The position numbers and the translations under genes were made by a program. A stretch of 64,000 bases of DNA from Acanthococcus lagerstroemiae (Eukaryota > Arthropoda > Insecta > Hemiptera > Eriococcidae), in the NCBI GenBank assembly GCA_031841125.1, contig CM063106.1:18352001-18416000 (forward strand), given 5' to 3'. Every line of letters begins with the position of its first letter. Position 1 is the first letter of the stretch. This document shows positions 21,911-32,650 of this stretch, piece after piece. A model generated the notes under the pieces. The model did no database searches. It saw only the letters and a list, made by a program, of their open reading frames with translations, and was not told the origin of the DNA.

Positions 21911-23190
21911 ATAATTTTGGTCATTAGTTCACCCTTTCGTTATTTTGCTCATTTCAATTTATTGTGAATTTTTGATGTTGAGAATCAGAACGCGACCAAA
22001 TTCTGAATTTCATGGAAAATCAAAATCAGCGATCAATTTCTTTTTGCCCATTTCAACCGTAAAAATTGGATTCTGCAGCCGTAAGATCGGATCAAAAATC
22101 TGAAATCGATGACTCAAGAAGCTCTTAATTTTGATCAGTTGTTCAGTTTCCAGAAGTCGAGTTGATTTTGGTTCTCATCGCAAGGCAAAATTTGCGTCGT
22201 GGACCCCGGAACGGGATCAGATCAACAGTCTAATACTAATAATTCAAAATCAGTGACTCAAAAATACCGGTTTCGGTATAGTTTCACCTTTTAAAATTAA
22301 GTTGATTTTTTCCCATATCGGAGAGTAAATTTTGAATTTTGGGCCCAAATCGAGAACAAATTAAATCTGAGTTCCATTTTTAAGGCGACCGATTTAAGAA
22401 CTTCCTATTCTCACACTCTGTTTACTTTTTTCGACAAAGTCAAATCAGCCTATTCGAAAGGGTTAAATTAAAATTTTGGGACCCAACTCGAGGTCCAATC
22501 AAAAATGTTATGAAATTCTAAAAATCAGCGACCCAAAAAAATCCAATTTCAATCCCTTGACCAGTTGTTTGACAACATTATTCCGCCCATTTAAAGGAAT
22601 CAAATTTGAATTTTGAGGCACTCATCGGAGTCGGATTAGAAATTGCATTATATTTCCGAAGTGAGGGACCTGAGAACCCCCCCCCCCCCCGAATCGCATG
22701 CCTTGTTCTATTTCCTTGGTAAGGTCAATTTGGTACATTTGAAGGGTTCAAATTTGAATTTTGGATCGAAATCGAAGTCGGATCGAAAGCCTGATTGAAT
22801 TACACCAGAACCCCAAAAAAAACCTCTACTCAATAACTTTTGCCTAATTTTTGCGGCAAAATCAAACGTAAACTCTGGATTTTGGCGTCAAAATTGAGGT
22901 CATATTGAAAATATCTGATTGAATTTTAGAAATCAGAACCTAAAAATCTCTTATTCCGATACACTGTTCAATTTTTTTGGTAAAGTCAAACTGGCCCTCT
23001 AAAGAGGTTAAATTTAGATTTTTGGGCAGAAATCGGGGTCAGATCAAAACGAAGAAACCCCTAGTCCGATAACTTGCTCAATTTCTACGGCACAATTCAT
23101 TCAGCATTCCTGAAGAATGAAAGATTGAAAACTCAAATTTGAGGCCCAAATCTGAGTTGGATCGAAGGAATTAACAACCCAACGAATCCG
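21910..23190 (-). repeat. Satellite-like block 2 (reverse polarity)
   Basis: Repeated blocks of 'TTAAATTTGAATTTTGGG', 'AAATCGGGGTCGGATC', 'AAATCAGCGACCCAAAA' and 'CTGTTCAATTTTTTTGGTAA' appear in order several times. The reverse complement matches blocks 1 and 3. A 13-nt C run occurs near 22680. Confidence 0.75.
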
Positions 23191-23342
23191 ATATTGTTCT
23201 CTATGCTTTCGTTTAAGATTTCAATGTTTGTGGAACGTTCCTGCCCTCTTTCTGGAGGAGAGAAAATTTCCCATCCAAAAAGAGACAGAAAAAAATGGAC
23301 GATTTTTTTGCCACAACCTACACAACCTATATGCATAATATC

Positions 23343-24088
23343 TATATATGTGAGGCGCTCTGTGAAAGGTACCATAAGTCGGAAAAGTGAATTTTGCCCT
23401 ACAGAACAAAATGTGTTTTCAATTCGAAAAATCCGTTTTTCGGATCTCAACGAAAAGTGCTTCTAAACACAGATGGCTAAATGTACAATAAAAAACGGTA
23501 GTCTAGAACATTGTACTTCAAATTTGCAAACGAATTACGATCCACAAGTTGGTGGTCAGAAAATGGACCACAAGTCGCATCGATCTTGTGTACATTTGTG
23601 CGCGCGTTATCATTAAAGCTGTGCATAATAATTATTGTTATCGCGTTATCGATGAGTTCATTGTTTTCAAATGGATAACACTGCAGTATTATTGTTTTCG
23701 GAATTCTTAGTTTTTCAAAACGGACTGCTATCTTTAATGTTGTATTTCTCCACATACATGCATCAACTGTCTGTGAACCTTGCAGGATGTTTTTATACCT
23801 GTTCGCAGGATATCATATCAAAATTTGAGGCGGGTTGGTGCTGTAGACGCCAAGATATCGATTTTTTCGTGTATTCTTCTGTTTTACAAATTTTAACGCA
23901 TTTTTATCAAAATTAAGATTTCACAACCTCAAATTTTAGCTTTTTTATTTTAGTCTGTATTTAAGCTGAAGACTTAATTTACTTTTTAATGCCGGTAAAT
24001 GCGTGATCCATCAGATTTTACCAAAAAAAAGCTCAAAAACAAGTTCTCCGACATATGATACCTTTTCACAGAGCGCCTCACATATATA
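23343..24088. mobile_element. Non-autonomous TIR element, ~746 bp
   Basis: The terminal inverted repeats are ~41 bp. The left starts TATATATGTGAGGCGCTCTG and the right (24047-24088) ends with its complement. They differ by only a few bases, for instance GGTACC against GGTATC. The interior has short open frames (81 and 92 codons) with no transposase signature. It sits where satellite polarity flips from reverse to forward. Both termini have TA-rich flanks; the target duplication cannot be defined. Confidence 0.8.
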
Positions 24089-24109
24089 CAAGATGTGAAA
24101 CGAAAATCT

Positions 24110-25648
24110 TGTTTTTTTCCTATTGAGAAGTTGAATCGAGGTAAGTCAAACTGGAATCTTCAAAGGGTCAGACCTAGTTTATTTTGACGTGAGCCCTATA
24201 TAAGAGGGATTGAACGTTCTACTGATTTTAAGATCTTAAATGAAAAGGTATCGAATAAAGTATCTAAACAGCAGTTTTGGCTTTACAATTGAGTTTTCCT
24301 TCTTCAGACGAGAAAATCCGAGTTTGTCAACAAGCTTAACAGGGTATCGAAAAAAGAGTTCATCGGGTAGCTGAGTTCAAAAATTCTATCCGATTCTTCA
24401 TCCGATCGATTTCGGCCTCAAAATTGTTTTTCCCTCTTCAAATGGGCGAATCTAAGTTGGTCAAAAAAACTGAAGAAAGCATAGGAAAAGGTGTTTTAGG
24501 CCGTTGATTTCCAAATCAGACCCCAGTTTGTGCCTCAAAATTGATTTTTCTTCTTCACATGGGCTCATTCGAGTTCGTCAAGAAACTGAACAAGGCATAG
24601 AAAAAAGAGTTCACTGGATCACTGAGTTCAAAAATTTTATCGGATTGTTAATCAGACCAATTTGAACCTCAAAACTGAGTTTCCCTCTTCAGATGATGGG
24701 ACATTTTGAATTGGTCAAAAAAATTGAACAAGGCATTGAAAAAAGGTGTTTTGGGCCGTTGCGTTCCAGAATTCTCTCCGATTGTTCATTAGACCTCAGT
24801 GTGGGCCTTAAAATTGATTTTTCCTTCTTCAGATGGGCGAATTCGAATTTGTCAAGTAACTGAACAAGGCATCGAAAAATAAAGAGCTTATCGGGATAGC
24901 TGAGTTCAAAAATTCTATCCGATTCTTCATTAGACCGATTTCAGCCTCAAAAGACTGACTTTCCCTCTTCAGATGCGGGGATCTGAATTAGTCACAAAAC
25001 TGAACGAAACATAAAAAAGAAGGTGTTTTAGGCCGTTAATTTCCAATTCAGATCCCAGTTTGGGCCTCAAAATTAATTTTTCTTCTTCACATAGGCGCAT
25101 TTGAGTTTGTCAAGAAACTGAACAAGGCGTCGAAAAAGGAGTTTCCTGGATCGCTGAGTTCGAGAATTCTATCCGATTGTTCATCAGAACGATTTTTAAA
25201 CCTCTATATGCAGTTTCCCTCTTCTCAGATGGGCGCAACTGAGTTAGTCAAAAAGTTGAACAAGGCATTGAAAAACAGGTGTTTTGGGCTGCTGATCGCC
25301 GTAGGACTCCAGTTTGGGCCTCAAAATCGATTCTTCTTCTTCAGGTGGGTGAATTCGAGTTTGTCAAGAAACTGAACAAGGCATTGGAAAAAGAGTTTAT
25401 TGGGTCGCTGAGTATGAAAATTTTATCCAATTGTTCATCAAACCGATTTAGGCCTCAAAATTAAGTTTCCCGCTTCAGCTTGACGAATCTGAGTTAGTGA
25501 AAAACCTGAACAAGGCATTGAAAAAAGGTGTTTTGAGCCGTTGCGTTCCAAAATTCTCTCTAATTGTTCATCAGATCCCGCAGTTTAGGCCTCACTCAAA
25601 TTTGATTTTTCCTTCTTCAAATGAGCGAATCCGAATTTGTCAATATGT
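24110..25648 (+). repeat. Dimeric satellite, two ~138-bp monomer types alternating (block 3, left part)
   Basis: Type A begins 'AAAGAGTTCATCGGGTCGCT' and type B 'AAAGGTGTTTTGGGCCGTTG'. Both then share 'CCGATTGTTCATCAGACC', 'GGCCTCAAAATTGA', 'CTTCAGATGGGCGAAT' and 'AAACTGAACAAGGCAT'. A and B alternate from about 24350 on: starts near 24355, 24490, 24606, 24745, 24884 and so on. The repeat unit is therefore a ~275-bp dimer. About ten monomers precede the insertion at 25649. Confidence 0.85.
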
Positions 25649-26532
25649 GTAAAGGTGCCTAATATCGACCAGTTCCTAAATCTGACCACCAGCCATTTTC
25701 GGCTCCTAATGCCTCGACTTCCGCGGGAAAATATTTTTTTATTCATTTTTCACAGACAAATCGAATGAGACCGAAATCATCGCTCTAAAGCCAAAATTGG
25801 CGGAGATATTCGCAAAAAAAGATTTTGAGATGTCCAAAAATTTTTCAAGGCGTGATTTCAAATGTTGATTGTGTAAATGTGGTTTATCGTAATAAAATGC
25901 GGTAAATTTTAATTAAAAGTGAACATTTCAAATTATATTGGTGCTCGATTGATTTTGAGAATTCATTTCGCGCTGGTATTTATATATATATCCCCCCAAA
26001 AAAAAAAGTTCCCTAAATTTGATCATAATCTGTTTTTATCATTTCATGAAATTTTTTCATCTGTTTATATCCATTTGTGATGCCGAATGAATCGAAGAGT
26101 CGACAAAAATGGCCAGAAAAAGCAATGACGGATGGTGTCAGGTCGTCTCTGTGCATATGTGCCCAAATGTGAGTGCTCGGGGGATAAGGTTCCAATCTGC
26201 ATTTGCAGGGACAAAACCATTGTGGGAAGGCGATGAACCCCCCAATAATTTGGCGGGCGGCAAATTTTGTTTATTTCACGATTAACCGGTTACTTTTATT
26301 AATTTTGGGGATGGTCGATATTAGGCGCCTTTTTTTTTTCAATACCCAAATTTGACACCTTTCAGAAAATAATTCGGGAAAATTCGAGAAAAAAAACTTG
26401 GGAGTTTCAAATTTTTGGGAGTAAAACCAGAACAGTTGGTCTACGTTTCGAGCCATCATCGATTTTTCTACACGAATTTGGGGCTGAGTAATTCGAAAAA
26501 CAAAAATGGTGGTCGATATTCGGTACCTTTAC
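25649..26532. mobile_element. Non-autonomous TIR element inserted in the satellite
   Basis: The left end GTAAAGGTGCCTAATATCG and the right end (26510-26532) are 23-bp inverted repeats with two mismatches. An internal copy of the right end occurs at 26311-26330 (ATGGTCGATATTAGGCGCCT), suggesting a solo or partially duplicated end. The satellite continues on either side ('TTTGTCAA' before, 'TTAAACTGAACAAGGCAT' after). Within it, 26160-26270 holds an inverted fragment of the composite repeat of 30689/45123. No coding potential is seen. Confidence 0.82.
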
Positions 26533-27130
26533 CGTTAAACTGAACAAGGCATCGAAAAAAGGGTTTCTCGGGCCGCCGAGTTCGAAAATTCTATCCTATT
26601 ATTCGTCAGACCGATTTAGGCCTCAAAATTGACTTTCCCTCTTCAGATAGGCGAGTCTGAGTTAGTCAAAAAATTGAACAAGGCATCAAAAAAAAAAAAA
26701 AAAAAAAAAAAAGGTCTTTCGGTCCGTTACGTTTCAAAATTCTCTCTGATTGTTCATCATACCCTGAATTAGCCCTCAAAATTGAGTTATCCTCTTCAAT
26801 GAAGGGAATTAAAATTCGTAAAAAAATTGAATTCTTATCGGAAAAGGAGTTTATTCGGTCGCTGAGTTCAAAAATTCAATCAGGTTTTCATGCGATCTCG
26901 ACTCGGGCTCAAAAATAAATTAGCCCACTTGGGTGGGAGTTAAATTTAGGACCTACATCGGAATCGAATCGGAAATATAATGCAATATTTGAAATCAGCG
27001 ACCAATGGAATCCCTATTTCGATATTTCGGTTCTTTTCCGTTCAATATTTCAAAATTGGTGGTACCTCTGAGCCCCATTCAGGGACGATGAAGTTTTCAC
27101 ACCTAAAAAGAAACTAGACTTAGTCACTTC
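26533..27130 (+). repeat. Dimeric satellite, block 3 right part
   Basis: A further A-type and B-type monomer (26533-26780) with a 26-nt poly-A run at 26686-26711, then more diverged units to about 27130. Polarity is the same as at 24.1-25.6 kb. Confidence 0.75.
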
Positions 27131-27189
27131 GAAAACTCTGGAGGATCCGACTTCGTAATTAACAAAAAAGAAAATAAGAGGACCAATTC

Positions 27190-28359
27190 GTGAAACACCC
27201 AATGTGTCGAGGTCAGGGCCGGCCCCGGCTGCCCGAGGCTACGGCTATGCACAACGCCGCTCGTACACCGAGCGCCTTCTATCCGTTCTCGCGGGTACGA
27301 CCGCCAGTCGAACGGTTCGCGTTCTCGCCGACGCGGGGCGCACGCGAACGCGGACGCGCCCTTCGTTGCCACGGCAACGCGGCCCACGAGATCGCCATGT
27401 GTTCGCCGCCGCCGCGTTTTCATTATTTTCATTCTCGAAAAGTGGCGAAAGCGATCGATAAAATGAATCCCTCCGCAACTCGTGTCTACATCCCTGCCGC
27501 GCCGCCGCCTCCGCTTCCACCCTCGTCGCGTTTACAACTGCCTACGATTAGAGAAGCCTAAATAGTGTAAAATGCGGGGAAGCACGGCGAAGTACCGTAT
27601 TGCGGCGTATACGGATGCGATACACTCCGCCGTGTAGGTCTAACACACGTAAAAGACCTTCGCACGGCAGGCGACCGCATAGCGCACACTTCGGACCGCG
27701 TTCTCCAAAATGCGTTACGCCAGAAACAGTTAGTGCTGTACGTGTGCGGCAGTACGGCAGTACGGTGCGTGCCGCTATACGAACGTCGACGCGCCGTACC
27801 GTGACACGGATCGAGACAGGGGGCACGCTGCCACGGTGCGACTGCACGGACCTCGGAACAGAAAAGTTGAGCCAGCGAAGTTCTGCCTTGTGTCCCGTAT
27901 CCTACATCCGGCCGCGTCGGCAGATCGCTCGCCCGTACCCGCGTCGCGCCGCCAATTTCGCGGCGGTGAGTGGCCGCATAGCCGCGTATACCGTTTTTTT
28001 CCCCGTTTCCGCCGTTTTCGCGGACGATGTTGCGTCGTTGGCAACCCTGCGCGCGCTTTTCACGTCGGATGTTGGAGGCGTCTTCCGAAAGTTGAAAGTT
28101 GAGTCATCGCGGATCGCGCGCGATCGTGTTCGTGTTCGCGTACTCGGCCTGTTCTGTTCGGTCGCGTACCACCTACGTAAACACTGTAAATGCTAGTGCG
28201 GTCGCGGTTCTCGCTCGCAGCTTCCGCGGAGATGCCGTAGGTGAGAGACGGGCACGGCAAAAAGAAGGAAAAGTTTCAGAAAAAGGAAACGGGTTTCCAC
28301 TCGACAGTCGTCGTCGTCCTGTGATATGTTTAGTCTTCTGCCAGAGCCGGACACTTTTC
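27190..28359 (+). promoter_or_regulatory. CpG-rich promoter and 5' UTR region of SCAI
   Basis: CpG dinucleotides are very dense here (about ten in the 60 bases from 27241), in sharp contrast to the AT-rich flanks. The region directly precedes the SCAI start codon and is probably its promoter and leader. A strong donor-like GTAG/GTGAGAG (28235-28245) and an acceptor-like 'TTTAGTCTTCTGCCAG' (28327-28342) could bound a ~103-bp 5' UTR intron. The Arg-rich open frames (for example 27600-28196) are probably a by-product of GC-rich composition. No TATA box is certain. Confidence 0.6.
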
Positions 28360-28460
28360 ATGGTCGTCAGTATGGCAACTATAGACGATCACGAAAGAAA
28401 AGTGTGCGTTGAGTTCACCCATCTTCTGGAGCAGTCCAAGTCGCTGTTCAACGGACTCAG
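28360..28460 (+). CDS. SCAI: SCAI, first coding exon
   Basis: SCAI is a nuclear cofactor that, in vertebrates, represses MRTF/SRF-driven transcription and acts in 53BP1-linked DNA repair. This exon encodes MATIDDHERKVCVEFTHL, then LEQSKSLFNGL and the first two bases of an Arg codon. The LFNGL-R stretch is followed in the protein by DLPQ, which is what the exon at 63420 starts with. The exon ends CTCAG before GTCGGT, a usable if not ideal donor. Two in-frame ATGs are present. The one at 28360 has a poor context (TTC before it). The one at 28372 has A at -3 and G at +4 and is probably the main start. The frame is open further upstream without recognisable protein. Splicing over ~35 kb is inferred. 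Confidence 0.88.
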
Positions 28461-29349
28461 GTCGGTGCAATGCTGCGTCTTCGCTCAATTTCGTACTCGC
28501 GCTGAGCTCTCTCGTACATCGTCTTTTGCTACCTCAACGTGTAGTTCTCGTGTACCTTTCGCTGCCCTGTCTTCTGCCACCTCATTACCCTTGCCAGCGC
28601 ACGCTTCGAAGTGCAACTCTTAGGAGTTAACAAGTACACGCTGCTCAGATCCTTACTCAATCCTGTATCCCACTTTGCAGTCCGTGTGACCACGTTATCG
28701 TAGATCAGCTGATGCCATTATCAGAACTGAGGATTATAAGTCTGACATCATTCGTGTATAGAATAACGTGGGAGGAAACCCGCGGCCATCGTGTTCAGCG
28801 ATTTGAACGTACGTTTAATCCTTCAAGCTCCCTCACCTACGCTCACTCACGAACGGTGGTGATAAGCAGGTGTGCGAGTTCACTCATCCGATGATAAGGG
28901 ACCTCGGAACCTCGTGCATCGCGAACCGATGTACACAGTTCGCAGATAGCGATATCGAGTAAACGAATCTGAGAACTACTTTCGTCGATAAGCACGTGAC
29001 CTTAACCGAAGAAACTTTTTTCCTGCTTTTCTCTCCCTCTCCCCCCCTCTCTCTCTCTCTTCCTTTTGTAATCGAAAATACCCGCCGAGTATTTTACGCG
29101 CCGCGGAATGAGTATTGTGCTTCTTGTGCTTCGCGAGCAAATTGTACGAAATCGTTCGTGCTTATATTCGTATAAAAAATTGAAATCCGAGCATGTCAGG
29201 ACTTATATTCGATTTATACGCAGAAAAACGGTGTAAGTCAGCATAGGATGTGATGCAAGGGACGATATCGCCTGCTGCTTAGACTTTCACTGCAGTCGCC
29301 GCGAGTTGATTATTGGATATCTCAGTAACCTCGTGTGATATCGTAGTCC

Positions 29350-29404
<55 letters not shown>

Positions 29405-30060
29405 CTTTTTTTTCTGTACTCTCGAATCGAAGGCGTGTTTCGTGTTGCCGATCGCATGGCTGCAGGCGAACGACAAGGCATTTGTGACATGTGACTGGTC
29501 GCGTGAAAACACGTGTGTAATGTGCACGAATAATCGGATACATGAGACCGAGCAACGGCGGGCGAAAAAAATAATGAGATTGTATTAAATTCGCCTTCTC
29601 CCCCCCCCCTCTCACCCCACAGAATGAAATAACGTAGGCGAAAACGAGAGCGGCGAGCGGTTCAAAGGTGTGAGTACGAGTGTGAGTGTGACCGTGAGCG
29701 ACCAGCTGTGAGGTAGCGCGAGAGCGCAGTCGGCATTTTTGGTGCTGTTGCGACGTGCACGACTGCGGTAATTACTCGACGCGGATGTGGAGCAGCCGCG
29801 TATTTACGATTTTTTGGGAGGGGCGCGAAAGTACTCTCTTGTTTTCGCTTTTTACCCAGGGCGAAGGCTGAAGGCTTTTCGTCGCGTCGTGGGTGTTAGT
29901 CGGTCGACTCGGGGTTTTCGAAAATCTCCCGGTTAGACGCGCGAAGATTGAAGGAACTGGTCGGATGTAGGAGTTCGAAACTCGTGGGCCGTACACGCCT
30001 CGGGTGACGGTGCCGCGTACTTCGAAGGTCTAATTTAGGAACACGATGAGGTACAGTGAC
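28461..30060 (+). promoter_or_regulatory. CpG-rich start of intron 1
   Basis: High CpG content continues past the exon to about 30.05 kb, with a second peak at 29640-30030. A donor-like CAAAGGTGTGAGTAC occurs near 29665. It may hold an alternative first exon or enhancer, but I see no coding evidence. Confidence 0.4.
29353..29401. repeat. (CT)n microsatellite
   Basis: An uninterrupted CT dinucleotide run of about 48 bp. The GA strand generates long Arg-Glu frames that are artefacts. Confidence 0.95.
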
Positions 30061-30688
30061 GTTCGACTGCTGAAAAGGAAGTACCTATATTTCAGCTTCT
30101 AGGGGAGGGGGGAATAAAACTAATTCGTGCTAAGATAGGGGCAGACTGGGGGCCGGAATTCTGGAATTTCTATACGAGTCAAATGGATCCAGGCCAACAC
30201 GTGGATTCTTGGGTTCAAAGTTCAGAATATTTAGGGAGAAAAATTAAATAGTTTGAACGTGAAATAGAACTTGAAAGGAATATTCGAAGAAAAGCCACGT
30301 TAAATATCCAAATCGGTATTTAGTTTCTATAAAGGGTGTTCTCAAGCTTGATAAGCTTAGCCGGTAAGAGGTTATGGATCTCAGTGCCATAAAAATGTAT
30401 ACGTCGTTATAGTCCTTAGTCTCTCAACTAGTAGGTTCATCTCTCCGCTTTTTCTCTCCTGGGCTACTCCTTTCATTTCTGGGAAGGATTTACACTTTGT
30501 ATTCTGCATTATCTGCTTTTAGCTCATTCTTTGCTTTTCTTTCCAGTTCATTCCCTAACGATTGCCTCTAGCAGTAGTAACAATATCCGTGGATGTCGTG
30601 TATTATGACCTACTATTTTATTTATTTATTTATATTTGATTCCCCCAAACAGGTGCCCAATGGTGCCATTGACAGGAAGGGACTGTAG
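30061..30688. other. Intronic stretch, nothing recognised
   Basis: Unique-looking AT-rich sequence, with a short TTTATTTATTTATTTATA run near 30617. Confidence 0.4.
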
Positions 30689-31797
30689 CAGAGACGAAAC
30701 TTGACTTTCAGTTGGCGGGGGAGGGGGGTGGAGAAGGAAAATTTGCCCACAAATATTTTTTGAAAACTAAAAATTCGCCGACAAAACATTTCAAAAAATC
30801 TGAAAATTGAAAATTTGCCGATTTTTCAATCAAAATATTTCTTAACTAAAAAAAAAATAAATAAATAAATAAATAAAATAAAACAGTAGCAAAAGATGGG
30901 CCCGGGGACTAATTTTTGAGAACGTCCTTCTACTCTCAAAAAAAGTCTGCCTTTTTTCTACTCTTTATTTTTCTTCCTTCTTTCGTTCCTCTTTGTACCT
31001 TATTTTTGAAGCGCTTTTTTTATAGTGAGCCGTTTGAGACTTTCTTCTTCCTCGGCCCATTGAGCAAACATACACCATCCGAGAGGTTTCTTGGATTCAT
31101 TTAATACTCTGATAATAAGACTCCTTTGACCCATTAAGACCTCCTTCTCCAACTTATGTAAGACTTTTAGGACTCTTTCAGACTTCTCTGAGACTTCAAG
31201 GATCTTCCGAATTTGTTCAAGACATTTTCAGGCTTCAATAAAACATTATACCTTGGAAAATGGAAAATTCAAATGAACAGTTCCAAAGTTTGCCGACTGT
31301 CAAATTATCGGATCTTTTTCACCCCCCCCCCCCTATAGTTTCGTCCCTGCAAATGCAGATTAGAACCTTATCCTCCAAGCACTCACATTTGCGCGCATGA
31401 GCATACCGTAGTCTAGGAGGGTAAGCTGGAAGGATATTAGGAATACTTCTTGAGAGGAACAACAATTCCCTTTACACATTAAGGTGATTGTTATTTACTC
31501 TTGGTGATCTTTTCCCCTGAATTTCCTCTAATTCGTCTCCTAAATTGGTTTCAATGAAATCAATTAAAATAAAAAACCTACAAAATTTCAGGTCGATCGG
31601 ATTTAGGGGAATCCGTGCCACAAGCTCCCTTTCATTCTTATGGGAAAAACACATGGAGTTTTGACTTTTGTTCCAGACTAAATTACCCTCCTATACTCAC
31701 CAGGACCAAAAGACGTAAATTAAATAAGAGAACATTTGCGATCGGATTTAGCTCGTGACATTGGAAAATAAGTCTTTTGCTTTCAACTTTTAGACAG
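30689..31797 (+). mobile_element. Composite repeat: hAT-like left part plus 'CAAATGCAG' right part (copy with extra insert)
   Basis: It starts CAGAGACGAAACTTGACTTT with a G-rich run, like 145-415. The hAT-like half closes with AGTTTCGTCCCTG at 31349, followed without break by 'CAAATGCAGATT'. The right part runs to about 31797 and is ~80% like 45359-45800 (for example 'CACATTAAGGTGATTGTTAT', 'GAATCCGTGCCACAAGCTCC'). Inside the left half, about 30880-31260 is extra relative to the 45-kb copy and includes an AAGACT-type repeat. No reading frame. Confidence 0.75.
31098..31258. repeat. Degenerate AAGACT/TTTCAGACTT short tandem repeat
   Basis: A 20-24 bp theme of the type 'AAGACTCTTTCAGACTTC' is repeated with many changes. 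The same theme appears at 34100-34180, 36862-37330 and 55440-55620. Confidence 0.5.
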
Positions 31798-32387
31798 CCC
31801 CGTAGCCATGGGCAATAAGCTGGGACTGAGCCCCCTCTAAAGGTATCTTGAGCCCCCCCCCCTAGGCAGAGATACCACCATTTGAAAAATCATCACTACG
31901 CCAGGCTCCTAGCCAGAGTGGTCCTAGGGGGTACTGAGCATCCCTTAACGCTTGCTGGAGCTTCCCGTGGCAAAATGTCGTGAATAAAAATAACGAATTC
32001 CTGCTATTTTTCTCGCTAGTTTTGTTCAAAACTTTTCATTCCACTACATTTTAATGTTTATAAACTTGTCAACACGGATTCTGCTTTAAAAGATAGAAGA
32101 ATCGCATGTTTGTCGTTCTTTATAATATTCACAAACACAGTGGTAGGCTCGCGATCCAGTTCACACTGAATATCGATGGCTAAATGCCTGAATGGCTGTT
32201 TGAGAACTGATAACTTGATAAGTCCACAGAAATAGAGTTTTTTTTTTTTTACTTCCAAAAGTTCGAAAATTTGATCGTTCCAAGGGTTAATTTTTTTTAC
32301 GCGATCTATTCAATTTTCGTTTCAATGGATTGTCGGTAAGTTGGAATCACCAGTTTTGATTATGAATTTTGGGACCAAATTAAATCA
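31798..32387. other. Intronic stretch with G/C-run repeat
   Basis: 31797-31990 holds a 'GCCCCGTAGCCATGGGC' unit with a C10 run and 'GCCAGAGTGG', probably a decayed TIR repeat. No gene is seen. Confidence 0.35.
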
Positions 32388-32650
32388 GTGGCGTAGCCAG
32401 GATTTCCCTGGGGAGGGGAGGGGGGAAAATAAGATTTTCAAGGCAGACAAAGTCGAAAATTGAAGTAGTTTTTAAAAATCGCTGATATTAGAGGACTATT
32501 GTATAAAAATGAAGGTAAAATTACTACTCGAGCGAAAATGTTTCGAAAAAACGTGTTTTAAAGCAAAAAATTGCTCATTTCTGCATGTTTTACATTTAAT
32601 TTCATGTGCATTGGGGGCATTCGCCCCCTTTGCTCTCTTGGCTATACCAC
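32388..32650 (+). mobile_element. MITE with GTGGCGTAGCCA ends (copy 1)
   Basis: The left end is GTGGCGTAGCCAGGATTT and the right end TTGGCTATACCAC, an imperfect inverted repeat. The interior matches 49668-49933 (opposite orientation) and 51778-51985: 'AAGATTTTCAAGG', 'GAGGACTATT', 'AAAATGTTTCG', 'CATTCGCCCCC'. Length is 263 bp with no coding capacity. Confidence 0.8.

Noticed and set aside
23477..23916. Possible protein-coding exons (81 and 92 codons) inside the TIR element
   Set aside because: They overlap on opposite strands, have no known domain, and the bounding inverted repeats explain the segment as a non-autonomous element.
27600..28196. 198-codon open frame before SCAI
   Set aside because: Arg-rich peptide in a CpG-rich region where several frames are open at once; it is not in the SCAI frame and matches no family I know.
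29279..29615. Arg-Glu-rich open frames on the minus strand
   Set aside because: They are the translation of the CT microsatellite at 29353-29401.
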